From Pukyongiella litopenaei (GTDB lineage: Bacteria > Pseudomonadota > Alphaproteobacteria > Rhodobacterales > Rhodobacteraceae), in assembly GCF_003008555.2 (NCBI RefSeq), contig NZ_CP027665.1, positions 1,302,001-1,366,000 on the forward strand: DNA of 64,000 nucleotides. The letters are read 5' to 3'. Made by a program: the position numbers and the translations under genes. Position 1 is the stretch's first letter; each line of letters starts with the position of its first letter. Under the pieces are notes generated by a model that did no database searches, had not been told where the DNA came from, and saw only the letters and a program-made list of their open reading frames with translations. Shown in pieces: positions 33,861-42,860 of the stretch.

Positions 33861-34752
33861 GCGACGACGCCTCGGCCTCTTCGCACAGCCATGTGGCAAA
33901 GCTCTCGGCCAGCGGGTTGTCGACATCCCTTGGCCGGACCACATGATACATGCCCGCGGTTCCTTCGGGCTGGCCGAGGATGACCAGCGTGCCCTGCGCC
34001 AGTTCGGTTTCGATCAGGTAGGTCGGCACGATTGCCGCGCCCAGCCCGTGGGTCGCGGCGGCAATCATCGTCGAGAACTGGTCGAACAGGGCGCCCTGCA
34101 ACGCGCCGTCGGGGACCAGCCCCAGGCCGTTGAAATAGTCCTGCCAGGCGGTGCCCCGGCTGCTCAGGTGCAACAGCGGCAGGCGCAGGCTGTCCTCGGG
34201 CCTCTCGACATCGTGGCGGTCGGCCAGCAGCGGCGAGGCCACGGCCACCAGGTCTTCGGGGCAGAGCGGGGTCAGGGTGCCGCCCACCCAGTCCGCCGAC
34301 CCGAAATGGATCGCAAGGTCGATGCCTTCGCGGGCCAGATCGAACGGTTCGCCACGGCTGTGAAAGGCCAGCTGCGCGCGCGGCTCGCGGGCGACGAACC
34401 GCGGCAGGCGCGGCGCCAGCCAGCGGGCGCCGAAGGTCGGCAACACGGCAATCGACAGCGTCCGCGCCCCGTCGCCGGCGGCGCTGGCATAGGCCACGGT
34501 CTGGCGCAGCCGGTCCAGGTCGCCCTGCAACCGCGCGGCCAGGTTGCGCCCGGCCTCGGTCAGCGCCACCCCGCGCCCGGCCTTGCGGAACAGCGCCACG
34601 CCGACGATCGCCTCGAGCTCGCGCACCTGCCGGCTGATCGCGCCCTGCGTGACCCGCAATTCCTCGGCGGCCTGTGTATAGCTCTGGTGCTTTGCCGCGG
34701 CCTCGAAACTGCGCAGGACAGAGAGCGACGGGAGATGCAGCATGTCATTCAT
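33835..34752 (-). CDS. LysR-family transcriptional regulator (GcvA-like)
   Basis: 305 residues: an N-terminal winged HTH (SYTQAAEELRVTQGAISRQVRELE) and an effector domain with IHFGSADWVGGTLTPLCPEDL and THGLGAAIVPTYLIE as in the GcvA group. It is transcribed away from the lysine-type catabolic cluster that starts 95 bases to the right, and is the likely regulator of that cluster, perhaps with an amino-acid inducer. Confidence 0.92.
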   Translation of the reverse strand: MNDMLHLPSLSVLRSFEAAAKHQSYTQAAEELRVTQGAISRQVRELEAIVGVALFRKAGRGVALTEAGRNLAARLQGDLDRLRQTVAYASAAGDGARTLSIAVLPTFGARWLAPRLPRFVAREPRAQLAFHSRGEPFDLAREGIDLAIHFGSADWVGGTLTPLCPEDLVAVASPLLADRHDVERPEDSLRLPLLHLSSRGTAWQDYFNGLGLVPDGALQGALFDQFSTMIAAATHGLGAAIVPTYLIETELAQGTLVILGQPEGTAGMYHVVRPRDVDNPLAESFATWLCEEAEASSLRRVRHQG

Positions 34753-34767
34753 TACTTTTGATCATGG

Positions 34768-34780
34768 ATTACTGAGTAAT
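34768..34780. promoter_or_regulatory. ATTACT-G-AGTAAT palindrome, LysR binding-site candidate
   Basis: A perfect 13-bp inverted repeat ATTACTGAGTAAT in an AT-rich stretch, 16 bases upstream of the lysR start and about 65 bases upstream of the divergent dehydrogenase gene. It has the dyad form and position expected of a LysR recognition site. The low GC content contrasts with the surroundings. Confidence 0.6.
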
Positions 34781-34846
34781 TCATGGATTTTTATGCATCA
34801 GTCAATGGCGTAGCCTCGCGGCGATTCCGAACATGAGGTGAACCTG

Positions 34847-35908
34847 ATGAAATCTGTTGCGGTCCTGGGACTTGGAAAGGTCGGAACGCTGGCGGCGGAA
34901 CTGCTGCACCAGAGCGGTTTCGACGTCGTGGGGTTCGATGCGGCGCCGCAGGCGGATACCGGCCTGCCCTTCCCCGTGCGCGCGCTCGATGTCTCGGACA
35001 TGGCGAGCCTGGAAGCGGCGCTGTCCGGCTCTGACGCGGTGCTGTCCTGCCTGCCCTATTTCCTGAACAAGGACGTGGCCCGCACGGCGCATGCGCTGGG
35101 CATCCATTACTTCGACCTTACCGAAGACGTGCCCACCACGCAGGCGATCCGGGAACTGGCCGAAACCTCGCGCGGCCTGATGGCGCCGCAATGCGGGCTG
35201 GCGCCCGGTTTCGTCGGCATCGTCGGCGCCCATCTGATCGCGCAGTTCGACAGTTGCCGCGCCTGCCGCCTGCGCGTGGGCGCGCTGCCGCAGCACCCGA
35301 CCGGGCTGATGGGCTATTCCTTCAACTGGTCGCCCGAAGGGGTTGTGAACGAATACCTCAACGACTGCGAGGTTCTGGAGGAAGGCGAACACAAATGGGT
35401 GTCGCCGATGGAATGGGTCGAAAAGATCGTGATCGGCGGCGTCGAGCTCGAGGCGTTCACCACCTCGGGTGGGCTGGGCACGATGTGCGAAACCTATCTC
35501 GGGACCGTGCCCAATCTCGACTACAAGACCATGCGCTATCCCGGCCATGTCCAGTTGATGAACTTCTTCTTCCACGAACTGCTGATGCGCGAGCGGCGCG
35601 AAGAGGCCGGCGAGATCCTCGTGCGGGCCAAACCGCCGGTGGATGCCGATGTGGTCTATATCCATGTCTCGGCCGAAGGCACCGAGGACGGCGCGCTGAA
35701 ACGCCGCGAATTCGTGCGCGCGCTCAAGCCCCGGACCATCGCCGGCAAGGAACGCACCGCCATCGCCTGGACCACCGCGTCCTCGGTCGTCGCCGTGATC
35801 GAAATGGTCCGGGCCGGAACGCTGGAGAAGTCGGGTTTCCTGCGCCAGGAGGACATCCCCCTCGACGCGTTCCTGCAGACGGAAAACGGGGCGCGCTATG
35901 CTGGATGA
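34847..35908 (+). CDS. lysine/saccharopine dehydrogenase-like protein
   Basis: 353 residues: N-terminal Rossmann NAD(P) domain (VAVLGLGKVGTLAAELL) and the saccharopine-dehydrogenase C-terminal domain (GLAPGFVGIVGAHLI, SYSFNWSPEGVVNEYL-like, TSGGLGTMCETYLG). The size fits bacterial lysine dehydrogenase (lysine 6-dehydrogenase), which yields aminoadipate semialdehyde/piperideine-6-carboxylate. The ALDH7 gene in the cluster supports this. The ATG at 34847 with GAGG upstream is preferred to the GTG at 34838. Confidence 0.8.
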   Translation: MKSVAVLGLGKVGTLAAELLHQSGFDVVGFDAAPQADTGLPFPVRALDVSDMASLEAALSGSDAVLSCLPYFLNKDVARTAHALGIHYFDLTEDVPTTQAIRELAETSRGLMAPQCGLAPGFVGIVGAHLIAQFDSCRACRLRVGALPQHPTGLMGYSFNWSPEGVVNEYLNDCEVLEEGEHKWVSPMEWVEKIVIGGVELEAFTTSGGLGTMCETYLGTVPNLDYKTMRYPGHVQLMNFFFHELLMRERREEAGEILVRAKPPVDADVVYIHVSAEGTEDGALKRREFVRALKPRTIAGKERTAIAWTTASSVVAVIEMVRAGTLEKSGFLRQEDIPLDAFLQTENGARYAG

Positions 35909-37085
35909 TCCCGCGGGCGGGTTTCGCCGCGCCGGGCGGCTGACGGGGCTGGACCTGTCCGAGATCGTCCGTATCTCGGAACGTGCCGCCCTGTTGCGCG
36001 CCGAAGGCCGCGACGTGGTCACGCTGTCCACCGGAGAGCCGGATTTCCCCACCCCCGATTTCGTGATCGACGCGGCGCTGGCCGCGGCGCGGGGCGGGCA
36101 GACCCGGTATCCGCCGACCGCTGGCAACGCCGATCTTCGCGCCGCGATCGCCGAGGACCACGGCCGCCAGCTGGCCGAGGTCATGGTGTCCACCGGGGCC
36201 AAGCAGGTGCTGGCAAACGCCCTGCTGGCAACGCTCGACCCCGGCGACGAGGTCATCATGCCCACCCCGTTCTGGACCAGCTATGCGGACATGGTGCGCA
36301 TCGCGGGCGGCACCGACGTGCAGGTGGCCTGCCCGATGGAGGACGGGTTCAAACTGTCGCCCGCCGCGCTCGAGGCGGCGATCACCCCGCGCACCCGCTG
36401 GCTGATGCTGAATTCGCCATCGAACCCGTCGGGCGCGGTCTATTCCGCCAGCGAAATCGCGGCGCTGGCCGAGGTGCTGGACCGCCACCCGCAGGTCTGG
36501 ATCATCTCGGACGAGATCTATGCCCATCTGAGCTATGTCCGCTTTGCCAGTTTCACCGCCGTGGCGCCGCAACTGGCGCACCGGACGCTGATCGTGAACG
36601 GCGTGTCCAAGGCCTGGGCGATGACCGGCTGGCGGATCGGCTGGGGCGTGGGCCCGGCGCCGCTGATCAAGGCGATGACCGCGGTGCAGGGGCAATCGAC
36701 CTCGGGCGCCTGCACGGTTGCCCAGGCCGCCGCGCTGGCCGCCCTGACCGGGGACCGGGCACTGCTCGACGACCGCCGCGCGGCCTTTCGCGCCCGCCGC
36801 GACCGCGTCGTCGCCGCGCTTGACGCCATGCCGGGCCTGAGCTGTCTCGAACCGGACGGGGCGTTCTATGTGTTCCCGTCCTGCGCCGCGCTGCTGGGCG
36901 ACGGGCGCAGCGACGGCGATTTCTGCGCCGCGCTGCTGGAACAGGCCGGCGTGGCCGTGGTCCCGGGCCGCGCGTTCGGCCTGCCCGGCCATTTCCGCCT
37001 GTCATTTGCCTATTCCGAGGCCGAACTGGACGAAGGGCTGGCCCGCATCGGCGCCGCCATCGAAACCGAACAGGCGGGCGGGTGA
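35898..37085 (+). CDS. PLP-dependent class I/II aminotransferase
   Basis: 395 residues of the aspartate-aminotransferase I-gamma type. It has STGEPDFPTPDFV, YPPTAGNADLRAAIA, NSPSNPSGAVYS, SDEIYAHLSY and the PLP-lysine in VNGVSKAWAMTGWRIGW. In a lysine pathway it could transaminate 2-aminoadipate to 2-oxoadipate; that is an inference. It overlaps the upstream dehydrogenase by 11 bases. Confidence 0.9.
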   Translation: MLDDPAGGFRRAGRLTGLDLSEIVRISERAALLRAEGRDVVTLSTGEPDFPTPDFVIDAALAAARGGQTRYPPTAGNADLRAAIAEDHGRQLAEVMVSTGAKQVLANALLATLDPGDEVIMPTPFWTSYADMVRIAGGTDVQVACPMEDGFKLSPAALEAAITPRTRWLMLNSPSNPSGAVYSASEIAALAEVLDRHPQVWIISDEIYAHLSYVRFASFTAVAPQLAHRTLIVNGVSKAWAMTGWRIGWGVGPAPLIKAMTAVQGQSTSGACTVAQAAALAALTGDRALLDDRRAAFRARRDRVVAALDAMPGLSCLEPDGAFYVFPSCAALLGDGRSDGDFCAALLEQAGVAVVPGRAFGLPGHFRLSFAYSEAELDEGLARIGAAIETEQAGG

Positions 37086-37089
37086 GATC

Positions 37090-39282
37090 ATGGACCGGGC
37101 AGCGATTGTCGAAACCAATTTCCGCACCAGGGTCGCGGCGCATGATTTCCCGCCGGGCGCGGACCCGGCCGGGCCGTTGTCGCGCGCCGACGCGGTGGCG
37201 CTGTTCCGCGCCCAGTGCCTGAGCCGGGCGCTGGACCTGCAGAGCCGCGCGATGCAGGCGGCGGGGCAAGGATTCTACACGATCGGGTCGTCGGGCCACG
37301 AAGGCATGGCCGCCGTCGCCCAGGCGCTGCGGCCCACCGATCCGGCGTTCCTGCATTATCGCGACGCCGCGTTCCAGATCGCGCGCAGCGCGCAGGTGCC
37401 GGGCCAGGCGATCACCTGGGACATGCTGCTCAGCTTTGCCTGTTCCTCCGACGACCCGATTTCCGGCGGAAGGCACAAGGTTCTGGGCTCGAAGGCGCTG
37501 AACATTCCGCCCCAGACCTCGACCATCGCCAGCCACCTGCCCAAGGCGGTCGGCGCCGCCTATTCGATCGGCACCGCGCGGCGCCACGCGCCGGAACATG
37601 CGGAATATCCCGAGGATGCGGTGGTGATGTGTTCCTTTGGCGACGCATCGGCCAACCATTCGACCGCGCAGGGGGCATTCAACACCGCGCAATGGACCAG
37701 CTACCAGTCGGTGCCGCTGCCGATCCTGTTCGTCTGCGAAGACAACGGCATCGGCATATCCACCAAGACGCCCAGGGGCTGGATCGCCGCCAGTTTCGCC
37801 AACCGGCCGGGGATGAAGTATTTCGCCTGCGACGGGCTCGACATCTACGACGCCCATGCGACCGCGCAGGCGGCGGCGCAATATGTGCGCACCCGGCGCA
37901 AACCGGCCTTCCTGCATTTGCGCACGGTGCGGCTCTACGGTCACGCGGGGGCCGATGTGGCCACCACCTACCTACCCCGCGCCGAGGTCGAAACCGACGA
38001 GGCCAACGATCCGCTGCTGCATACGGTGCGGCTGCTCGACCGGCATGGCGCGCTCGCCCCCGAGGCGGCGCTGGCGATCTATGACGACACCCGGGCGCGG
38101 GTGGCACGGGTGGCGGCCGAGGCGGTCACCCGCCCGCACCTGGAAACCGCCGGCGATGTCATGGCCAGCCTGATCCCCCCGGCACGGGACTGCCGGCCCA
38201 CGAACGGCCCGTCGGCCGAGGCCCGCGCCGCCGCGTTCGGCGGCGACCTGAAGGCGCAGCGGGACCCGCAGCCGATGAGCCGGATCCTGAACTGGGCGCT
38301 GACCGACCTGATGCTGCAGCATGGCGAGGTCGTGCTGATGGGCGAGGATGTCGGCCGCAAGGGCGGCGTCTACGGGGTGACCCAGAAACTGCTGACCCGC
38401 TTTGGCGCCGACCGTGTCATCGACACGCTGCTGGACGAACAGTCGATCCTGGGGCTTGGCATCGGCATGGCGCAGAACGGGTTCATCCCGATCCCCGAGA
38501 TCCAGTTCCTGGCCTATCTGCACAACGCCGAGGACCAGCTGCGCGGCGAAGCGGCGACGCTGCCGTTCTTCTCGAACGGCCAGTATGCCAACCCGATGGT
38601 CGTGCGCATTGCCGGGCTCGGCTACCAGAAAGGGTTTGGCGGGCATTTCCACAACGACAACTCGGTGGCCGTGCTGCGCGACATCCCGGGGCTGATCCTG
38701 GCCTGCCCGTCGAACGGCGCGGACGCGGCGCGGATGCTGCGCGAATGCGTGCGGCTGGCGCGCGAAGAACAGCGGCTGGTGGTGTTCCTCGAACCGATCG
38801 CGCTCTACCCGATGCGCGACCTGCATGACACCGGCGACGGCGGCTGGATGACCAGCTATCCGGCTCCGGACCAGCGCATCTCGCTGGGCGAGGTCGGGCA
38901 GCATGGCGACGGGACCGACCTGGCCATCGTCAGCTATGCCAACGGCTATTACCTGTCGCGGCAGGCGCAGGAGCGGCTCGGGGCCGAAGGGGTGAAGGCA
39001 CGGGTGATCGACCTGCGCTGGCTCAACCCGCTGCCGAAAGAGGCGCTGCTGGACGCCATCGGCGGCTGCAAACGCGTCCTGATCGTCGACGAAACCCGCC
39101 GCACCGGCGGCCTGTCCGAGGCGCTGATGGCGCTCGTGTCCGAGGAAACCGGCCTGCCGGTGGCGCGGCTCGCCGCCGAGGACAGCTTCATCGCCACCGG
39201 TCCCGCCTATGGCGCCACGATGCCGTCGGCGGACAGCATCTGCGATGCCGCCCGCGCACTGGTCGGGGGGGATACCGCATGA
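37090..39282 (+). CDS. fused alpha-beta E1 of a 2-oxoacid dehydrogenase (TPP-dependent)
   Basis: 730 residues. Residues 1 to about 375 match E1-alpha: GFYTIGSSGHEGMAAVAQAL, HYRDAAFQIARS and the TPP site CSFGDASANHSTAQGAFN...CEDNGIGIS (GDA in place of GDG). Residues from about 395 match E1-beta: GEDVGRKGGVYGVTQ, DTLLDEQSILGLGIGMA, and the C-terminal VDETRRTGGLSEALMA. BCKDH/PDH-type E1 chains are usually separate genes. No E2 or lipoyl protein is in the cluster. 2-Oxoadipate is a likely substrate by context. Confidence 0.85.
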   Translation: MDRAAIVETNFRTRVAAHDFPPGADPAGPLSRADAVALFRAQCLSRALDLQSRAMQAAGQGFYTIGSSGHEGMAAVAQALRPTDPAFLHYRDAAFQIARSAQVPGQAITWDMLLSFACSSDDPISGGRHKVLGSKALNIPPQTSTIASHLPKAVGAAYSIGTARRHAPEHAEYPEDAVVMCSFGDASANHSTAQGAFNTAQWTSYQSVPLPILFVCEDNGIGISTKTPRGWIAASFANRPGMKYFACDGLDIYDAHATAQAAAQYVRTRRKPAFLHLRTVRLYGHAGADVATTYLPRAEVETDEANDPLLHTVRLLDRHGALAPEAALAIYDDTRARVARVAAEAVTRPHLETAGDVMASLIPPARDCRPTNGPSAEARAAAFGGDLKAQRDPQPMSRILNWALTDLMLQHGEVVLMGEDVGRKGGVYGVTQKLLTRFGADRVIDTLLDEQSILGLGIGMAQNGFIPIPEIQFLAYLHNAEDQLRGEAATLPFFSNGQYANPMVVRIAGLGYQKGFGGHFHNDNSVAVLRDIPGLILACPSNGADAARMLRECVRLAREEQRLVVFLEPIALYPMRDLHDTGDGGWMTSYPAPDQRISLGEVGQHGDGTDLAIVSYANGYYLSRQAQERLGAEGVKARVIDLRWLNPLPKEALLDAIGGCKRVLIVDETRRTGGLSEALMALVSEETGLPVARLAAEDSFIATGPAYGATMPSADSICDAARALVGGDTA

Positions 39283-40313
39283 AAACCGCCGTTCTGATCT
39301 GCCCCGGCCGCGGCACCTACAACAAGACCGAACTGGGAGTTCTGGGCCGCCGCTTTCCCGACCCGGCAATGCTGGCCGGTTTCGACGCGCGGCGCAGCGA
39401 ACTGGGACAGGACACGCTGTGCGCGCTCGACGGCGCGGCGCGTTATTCCATGGCCCGCCACACGCGCGGCGACAATGCCTCGGCGCTGATCTTTGCCGCC
39501 AGCTATGGCGACCACCTTTCCATCGACCGTGACGGGATCGACATCGTCGCCGTCACCGGCAATTCGATGGGCTGGTATTCGGCGCTGGCCTGCGGCGGCG
39601 CGCTGAGCCCGCAGGATGCCTTCGAGGTCGTCAACACGATGGGCCAGCTGATGCAGGACAGCCTGATCGGCGGCCAGCTGATCTATCCCCACATGGGCGA
39701 CGACTGGCGCCCCGATCCGGGGCGCAGGGCCGAGCTGCTGGCGCTGGTCGCCGGGATCGGCGCGCGTCCGGACCATGCGCTGGCGCTGTCGATCGACCTG
39801 GGCGGGATGCTGGTTCTGGCCGGAAACGAGGCCGGGCTGGCCGCGTTCGAGGCCGCGGTGCCGGTGCTGGACCGTTTCCCGATGCGCCTGCCGAACCATG
39901 CCGCGTTCCATACGCATCTGATGGCGCCGGTGGCCGAAACCGGCCGGGCGCGGCTGTCGCCCGAGCTGTTCGGCCAGCCCGACCTGCCGCTGATCGACGG
40001 GCGCGGCGCGATCTGGTGGCCCGGTGCGAGCGATGCCCATGCGCTGTGGGACTACACGCTGGGGCACCAGGTGACCGAAACCTACGATTTCACCCATGCG
40101 ATCCGCGTGGCCGCGCGCGAGTTTGCCCCGGACCTGTTCATCGTCGCCGGACCCGGCACGACGCTGGGCGGCGCGGTGGCGCAATCGCTGATCCTGTCCG
40201 GCTGGCGCGGTATCCCCGACAAGGCCGGTTTCCAGACAACCCAGACAGAGGCGCCGTTCCTGATCTCGATGGGACGAGACGACCAGCGGGCCCTCGTGAC
40301 CAAAGGAGAATGA
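39279..40313 (+). CDS. atypical FabD-like acyltransferase
   Basis: 344 residues with the malonyl/acyl-transferase fold: AVLICPGRGTYNKTELG, the nucleophile elbow TGNSMGWYSAL (S96, GNSMG instead of GHSLG) and the catalytic His in AAFHTHLM (H211). The Arg that clamps the malonyl carboxylate in FabD (MRGKFMQ) is Met here (TMGQLMQ, M121), so malonyl-CoA is an unlikely substrate. It overlaps the E1 stop. No acyl carrier protein gene is nearby. Confidence 0.8.
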   Translation: MKTAVLICPGRGTYNKTELGVLGRRFPDPAMLAGFDARRSELGQDTLCALDGAARYSMARHTRGDNASALIFAASYGDHLSIDRDGIDIVAVTGNSMGWYSALACGGALSPQDAFEVVNTMGQLMQDSLIGGQLIYPHMGDDWRPDPGRRAELLALVAGIGARPDHALALSIDLGGMLVLAGNEAGLAAFEAAVPVLDRFPMRLPNHAAFHTHLMAPVAETGRARLSPELFGQPDLPLIDGRGAIWWPGASDAHALWDYTLGHQVTETYDFTHAIRVAAREFAPDLFIVAGPGTTLGGAVAQSLILSGWRGIPDKAGFQTTQTEAPFLISMGRDDQRALVTKGE

Positions 40314-40314
40314 C

Positions 40315-41808
40315 ATGAGCCATCAAGACGTACTCAGGGCCGCGGGGCTGACCGACGGCGAGATCACCGGCGGCACGCTCGCCGTCCGGTCGCCCATCGA
40401 CGGGGCCGAGGTCGCCCGCGTGACCGAAACCGCCCCCGCCGACATGCCGGCGGTGATCGCGCGGGCGCAGGACGCCTTTCGCGCCTGGCGCACCGTGCCG
40501 GCCCCGCGCCGGGGCGAACTGGTGCGCCTGCTGGGCGAAGAACTGCGCGCGGCCAAGGACGAACTGGGCGCGGTGGTCACGCTGGAAGCGGGCAAGATCG
40601 TGTCCGAAGGGCTGGGCGAAGTGCAGGAGATGATCGACATCTGCGATTTCGCCACCGGGCTGTCGCGGCAACTCTATGGCCTGACCATCGCGTCGGAACG
40701 GCCCGGCCACCGGATGATGGAGACCTGGCACCCGATGGGCCCCTGCGGCGTCATCACCGCCTTCAACTTCCCGGTCGCGGTCTGGTCGTGGAACACGGCG
40801 CTGGCGCTGGTCTGCGGCGATCCGGTGATCTGGAAACCGTCGGAAAAGACCCCGCTCACCGCGATGGCCTGCATGAAGATCTTCGACCGGGCGCTGGCGC
40901 GGTTCGGCGACGCGCCCGAGGGGCTGGTGCAGCTGGTCGTCGGCGGGCCCGAAATCGGCGAGGCGCTGGTCGATGCGCCCGAGATCCCGATCATCAGCGC
41001 CACCGGATCGACCCGCATGGGCGGGATCGTCGGCCCCAGGGTCGCGGCCCGCTGGGGGCGCCCGATCCTGGAGCTGGGCGGCAACAACGCGATGATCGTG
41101 GCACCGTCGGCGGACCTGGAAATGGCGGTGCGGGCCATCGTCTTCTCGGCCGTCGGCACCGCCGGGCAGCGCTGCACCTCGTTGCGGCGGCTGATCGTCC
41201 ACAGCTCGATCAAGGACGACCTGGTGGCCAAGCTGGTCAAGGCCTATGACAGCCTGCCGGTCGGCGACCCGCGCGCCGACGGCACCCTGATCGGGCCGCT
41301 GATCGACCAGGCCTCGGGCGACCGGATGCAATCCATGCTCGAGCAGGCCCGGTCCGAGGGCGGCACCGTGCATGGCGGCGGCGCGGCCGGGGGCGTCTCG
41401 GGCGGCACCTATGTCAAACCGGCCATCGTCGAGATGCCGGCGCAGACCGAGACCGTGCGCACCGAAACCTTCGCGCCGATCCTCTATGTGATGGGATACG
41501 AAACCTTCGACGAGGCGATGGCGCTGCATAACGGCGTGCCGCAGGGGCTGTCGTCCTGCATCTTCACCATGAACATGCGCGAGGCCGAAACCTTCCTGTC
41601 CGCCGCGGGGTCCGATTGCGGGATCGCCAACGTCAATATCGGCCCCTCGGGCGCGGAGATCGGCGGGGCCTTTGGCGGTGAAAAGGAAACCGGCGGCGGC
41701 CGCGAAAGCGGCTCGGACGCCTGGAAGGGCTACATGCGCCGCCAGACCAACACCATCAACTATTCGGCGGAGCTGCCGCTGGCCCAGGGCGTCAAGTTCG
41801 ACATCTGA
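40315..41808 (+). CDS. ALDH7-type aldehyde dehydrogenase (aminoadipate-semialdehyde / piperideine-6-carboxylate dehydrogenase)
   Basis: 497 residues. It has FNFPVAVWSWNTALALVCGDPV, the catalytic Glu in ILELGGNNAMIV and Cys in GTAGQRCTSLRRLIV; the GGNNA and GQRCT-x2-RR patterns mark the antiquitin (ALDH7) group. These oxidise 2-aminoadipate 6-semialdehyde to 2-aminoadipate. It is the last gene of the LysR-linked cluster, one base after the acyltransferase. A strong hairpin follows it. Confidence 0.9.
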   Translation: MSHQDVLRAAGLTDGEITGGTLAVRSPIDGAEVARVTETAPADMPAVIARAQDAFRAWRTVPAPRRGELVRLLGEELRAAKDELGAVVTLEAGKIVSEGLGEVQEMIDICDFATGLSRQLYGLTIASERPGHRMMETWHPMGPCGVITAFNFPVAVWSWNTALALVCGDPVIWKPSEKTPLTAMACMKIFDRALARFGDAPEGLVQLVVGGPEIGEALVDAPEIPIISATGSTRMGGIVGPRVAARWGRPILELGGNNAMIVAPSADLEMAVRAIVFSAVGTAGQRCTSLRRLIVHSSIKDDLVAKLVKAYDSLPVGDPRADGTLIGPLIDQASGDRMQSMLEQARSEGGTVHGGGAAGGVSGGTYVKPAIVEMPAQTETVRTETFAPILYVMGYETFDEAMALHNGVPQGLSSCIFTMNMREAETFLSAAGSDCGIANVNIGPSGAEIGGAFGGEKETGGGRESGSDAWKGYMRRQTNTINYSAELPLAQGVKFDI

Positions 41809-41814
41809 GCAACG

Positions 41815-41848
41815 GGCGCCCCGCGGCGGCTGACCGCCGCGGGGCGCC
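41815..41848. terminator. 15-bp perfect hairpin after the lysine-type cluster
   Basis: GGCGCCCCGCGGCGG (41815-41829), loop CTGA, and the exact complement CCGCCGCGGGGCGCC (41834-41848). It begins 6 bases after the ALDH stop. No T-tract follows, but the stem is very stable and suited to pausing or 3'-end protection. Confidence 0.65.
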
Positions 41849-42049
41849 GCATCCGCGCCTGCCCGGCCGATCCCGCCGGGCCTGCGCCCCCCCCGCCGGC
41901 GCAAGCCGTATTCCCTTTGCCAGACTTGCCACGACATAGTAGTCACCTGAGCGGCGGGACCCCGGGTCGCGACGCCGTCGCGGCGTCGGCCGATGGCCTG
42001 AATGGGCAGACGGGAATTGCAGACGGGGCATACAGGCGGGGAACAGGGC

Positions 42050-42712
42050 ATGAGCATTGGCGACTGGACCGAGTTGTTCGACGGCACCCGTGCCCTGCCG
42101 CCGGACGTGCGCAAGCGGTTGCGGCAGGTGGCGCGCGTGGTGAAGGTGCCGGCGGGCAGGACGATCTTCAGCCCCGATCATGTGCCCGAAAACCTGCTGT
42201 TTCTCGTCGAGGGCGTGATCCGCGTGTCCCAGACGTCGGATACCGGGCGCGAGATCGTGCTCTATCGCGTCGAGGCGGGCGAGAGCTGCGTGCTGACCAC
42301 CGCCTGCATCCTCAGCGAGGAGGCCTATCACGCCGAGGGTATCGCGGAAACCGACGTGACCGCCGTTGCCCTGCCGCGCCTGGCCTTTGACCGGCTGGTC
42401 GCCGAGGCCGCCGCGTTCCGCGATTTCGTGTTCGCGGCCTATTCCCGACGCTTGGTCGACCTGCTGCGGGTCGTCGACGATGTCGCCTTTGGCCAAATCG
42501 ACATGCGGCTGGCCGGACGGCTGGTCGCGCTGGCGCAGGGCAAGGACGAACTGGGCGTCACCCATCAGCGGCTCGCCTCGGAGCTGGGAACCGCGCGCGA
42601 AGTCATCTCGCGGCAGCTGACGGAATTCCAGCGCCGGGGCTGGATCGAACAATCACGGGGCCATATCCGCCTGACCGACCGGACGGCGCTGGAGACCCTC
42701 GCCGCAGCCTGA
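42050..42712 (+). CDS. Crp/Fnr-family transcriptional regulator
   Basis: 220 residues: N-terminal cyclic-nucleotide-type beta-barrel (VPAGRTIFSPDHVPENLLFLVEG in part) and a C-terminal winged helix with GTAREVISRQLTEFQRRGWIE, which carries the E-x2-S-R recognition pattern of the family. C80 in ESCVLTTACILSEE and the following Cys are the only notable cysteines; the four of FNR are absent. It opens the sulfide cluster and is probably its regulator. The ATG at 42050 is used; an ATG at 42002 is possible. Confidence 0.88.
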   Translation: MSIGDWTELFDGTRALPPDVRKRLRQVARVVKVPAGRTIFSPDHVPENLLFLVEGVIRVSQTSDTGREIVLYRVEAGESCVLTTACILSEEAYHAEGIAETDVTAVALPRLAFDRLVAEAAAFRDFVFAAYSRRLVDLLRVVDDVAFGQIDMRLAGRLVALAQGKDELGVTHQRLASELGTAREVISRQLTEFQRRGWIEQSRGHIRLTDRTALETLAAA

Positions 42713-42743
42713 TCCGCCGCCTGATCCGCCGCCTGATCCGCGC
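42708..42743. repeat. 12-bp tandem repeat overlapping the crp-type gene's stop
   Basis: CCTGATCCGCCG is repeated three times head to tail (the last copy ends CGC). The stop codon TGA (42710-42712) lies in the first unit. In-frame loss or gain would not change the protein. Likely slippage, but it could bind a regulator. Confidence 0.6.
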
Positions 42744-42788
42744 CCGGAGCCCGATTTTTGTGGCCTCGGAACGTTATCCTGCGGCAAG

Positions 42789-42801
42789 GTGACAAAGTCA
42801 C
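42789..42801. promoter_or_regulatory. GTGAC-AAA-GTCAC palindrome upstream of the sulfide genes
   Basis: A perfect 5-bp dyad with a 3-base centre, 60 bases upstream of the DUF2892 start and 76 bases after the Crp/Fnr gene. The half-site GTGAC resembles Crp/Fnr half-sites, but the spacing is shorter than for CRP. A candidate site for the adjacent regulator. Confidence 0.45.
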
Positions 42802-42860
42802 AGATGAATCGAAACCAAAGCTCCATATCCCATGTGTCTTTAGGGAATCAGGAGGTCACC

